Source: Pyronema omphalodes
Lineage: Eukaryota > Ascomycota > Pezizomycetes > Pezizales > Pyronemataceae
DNA: 64,000 nucleotides
NCBI GenBank assembly: GCA_024516155.1
Contig: JAJJXM010000104.1
Coordinates: 1 to 64,000, forward strand
Direction: 5' to 3'
In this document: one piece after another, positions 63,001-64,000 of the stretch
Layout: each line of letters begins with the position of its first letter
Numbering within the stretch: position 1 is the stretch's first letter
Translations under genes and position numbers: made by a program
Notes under the pieces: model-generated
What the model was told of the DNA's origin: nothing
The model's database searches: none
The model's input: only the letters and a program-made list of their open reading frames with translations

Positions 63001-64000
63001 AGATGGGGGAATGAATGCGATATGGGTGATTGTGGACCGCTTGACGAAGATGGCGCACTTTGTAGCATGTAAGGACACTATGGGACCCAGGGAACTTGCG
63101 GACGGGTTTCTCACACATGTGGTACGGGCCCACGGACTCCCGAGCAGCATCATCTCGGATCGGGGGTCTCTATTCACCTCTCAGTTCTGGAAGAGGGTTA
63201 TGGAGGCAATGGGAACCACGAGGAACCTGAGTACGGCGTTTCACCCAGAGTCCGACGGACAGACAGAGAGGGTCAATGCGATCCTCGAACAATACCTCAG
63301 GGCGTATTGTAACTATCAACAGGACAATTGGAACCAACTCCTTCCTATGGCGGAGTTCTGCTACAACAACTCCCGCTCAGGAACGACCAAGGTGTCCCCC
63401 TTCTTCGCGAATTACGGATATCATCCCCGTTTTACCCAGCCGCTGGGTGAAGTCGCGGAAGGAAACCCCGAGGTCTCCAGATATGTTGGCGCCCTCAACC
63501 GACTTCACGAGGATCTGAAGGCAGAGGTCCACTATGCCCAGACTGCTCATGCAGAACAGGCGAACCGGCATCGACACCCGGATCCGGTCCTTCGAGTGGG
63601 ACATCGGGTCTGGCTGAAGAGGAAGAATGTGAAAACCACCCGACCCTCCAACAAGCTCGATTACAAGCTATTGGGGCCCTACACTATCTTGTCTAAGGTA
63701 GGGTCGCGAGCTTATAAACTGGACCTCCCCCCAAACGCAAGGATCCATCCAGTATTTCACATCTCCCTTCTAGAACCGTCTCAACCCACTTCGACCACCA
63801 TCCCAGGCCATATTCAGCCCCCTCCGCTACCGATTGTCCTCGACGACGAGGAAGAGTGGGAAGTTGAGGAGATAGTGGATTCTCGACGCCACCGGGGTCA
63901 GATACAATATCGAGTTAAGTGGACGGGTTTCCACGACCCCGATACGACCTGGTACCCCGCCGACAATTTCCAAAACTCCCCCGACGCCATCACCCAATTC
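60075..64000 (+). pseudogene. pol: Pol of chromovirus A3, two nonsense codons, cut by window edge
   Basis: Here the -1 frame runs unbroken from the shift site through protease (MIDCGATENFIDRKYVKQQG) to 61078. TGA at 61079-61081 replaces the Ile codon of A2 (EEIIPPEY). A second stop, TAA, stands in the RT block near 61592-61594 where A2 has CAA (PASFQRW), a C-to-T change. The rest, with YLDDILIYSDD, RNase H and integrase (FHPESDGQTERVN), is open to the end of the window. Confidence 0.93.

Larger units (their letters stand above)
58198..64000 (+). mobile_element. Ty3/gypsy chromovirus A3 (runs off the right edge)
   Basis: LTR, self-primer site, gag and pol, almost identical to A2. It ends at the window edge inside the chromodomain, so ORF3 and the 3' LTR are not visible. 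Pol carries two nonsense codons. Confidence 0.95.

Overview
The window looks like nuclear DNA of a filamentous ascomycete (Pezizomycotina). The genes carry many short GT-AG introns, there are secreted GH6 and GH10 plant cell wall hydrolases, a NACHT (NLR-like) protein, chromodomain Ty3/gypsy retrotransposons and a LINE with RNase H. Leotiomycetes would fit, but the sequence alone does not fix the class.

Bases 1-20 kb are a sparse gene region. It holds the 5' end of an aspartate aminotransferase gene (minus strand, runs off the left edge), then about 7.3 kb of simple-sequence-rich DNA with no gene I can support. Next come a GH6 cellobiohydrolase with a CBM1 (minus), ribosomal protein eS27 (plus), a GH10 endoxylanase (minus), about 3.5 kb without a clear gene, and an eight-exon NACHT protein (plus). 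The xylanase and eS27 converge, with 242 bp between their stop codons. The two hydrolases could cooperate on cellulose and xylan outside the cell; eS27 is an unrelated housekeeping gene between them.

Bases 21.3-64 kb are a nest of retrotransposons. Two chromovirus families occur. Family A has LTRs of 729-790 bp starting TGTCACAACG; family B has LTRs of about 1.36-1.41 kb starting TGTCACACCC. Two LINE copies are also present. The order of insertion can be read from junctions: A1 (21307) is broken by B1 (23729), B1 by B2 (28905), the B2 LTR by two LINE insertions and then by B5 (37559), B5 by B4 (38983-55538) and by A3 (58198), and the B4 LTR by A2 (46666-54320). Target duplications are visible on both sides for A2 (GTCTC) and B4 (CCCCT). 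The right-hand remnants of A1, B1, B2, B5 and A3 should lie beyond base 64000.

The most interesting object is element A2. It is full length, with 790-bp LTRs that show one clear difference. A predicted -1 frameshift joins gag to pol. After pol comes an extra ORF (ORF3) whose ATG overlaps the pol stop codon (TAATG). ORF3 has a Cys/His-rich N-terminal region and runs into the 3' LTR, where the LTR itself encodes a hydrophobic C-terminal segment. That LTR-encoded segment is kept as an open frame in the diverged copy A1. Both A and B also have a primer-binding site complementary to their own LTR, as in Tf1-type self-priming.
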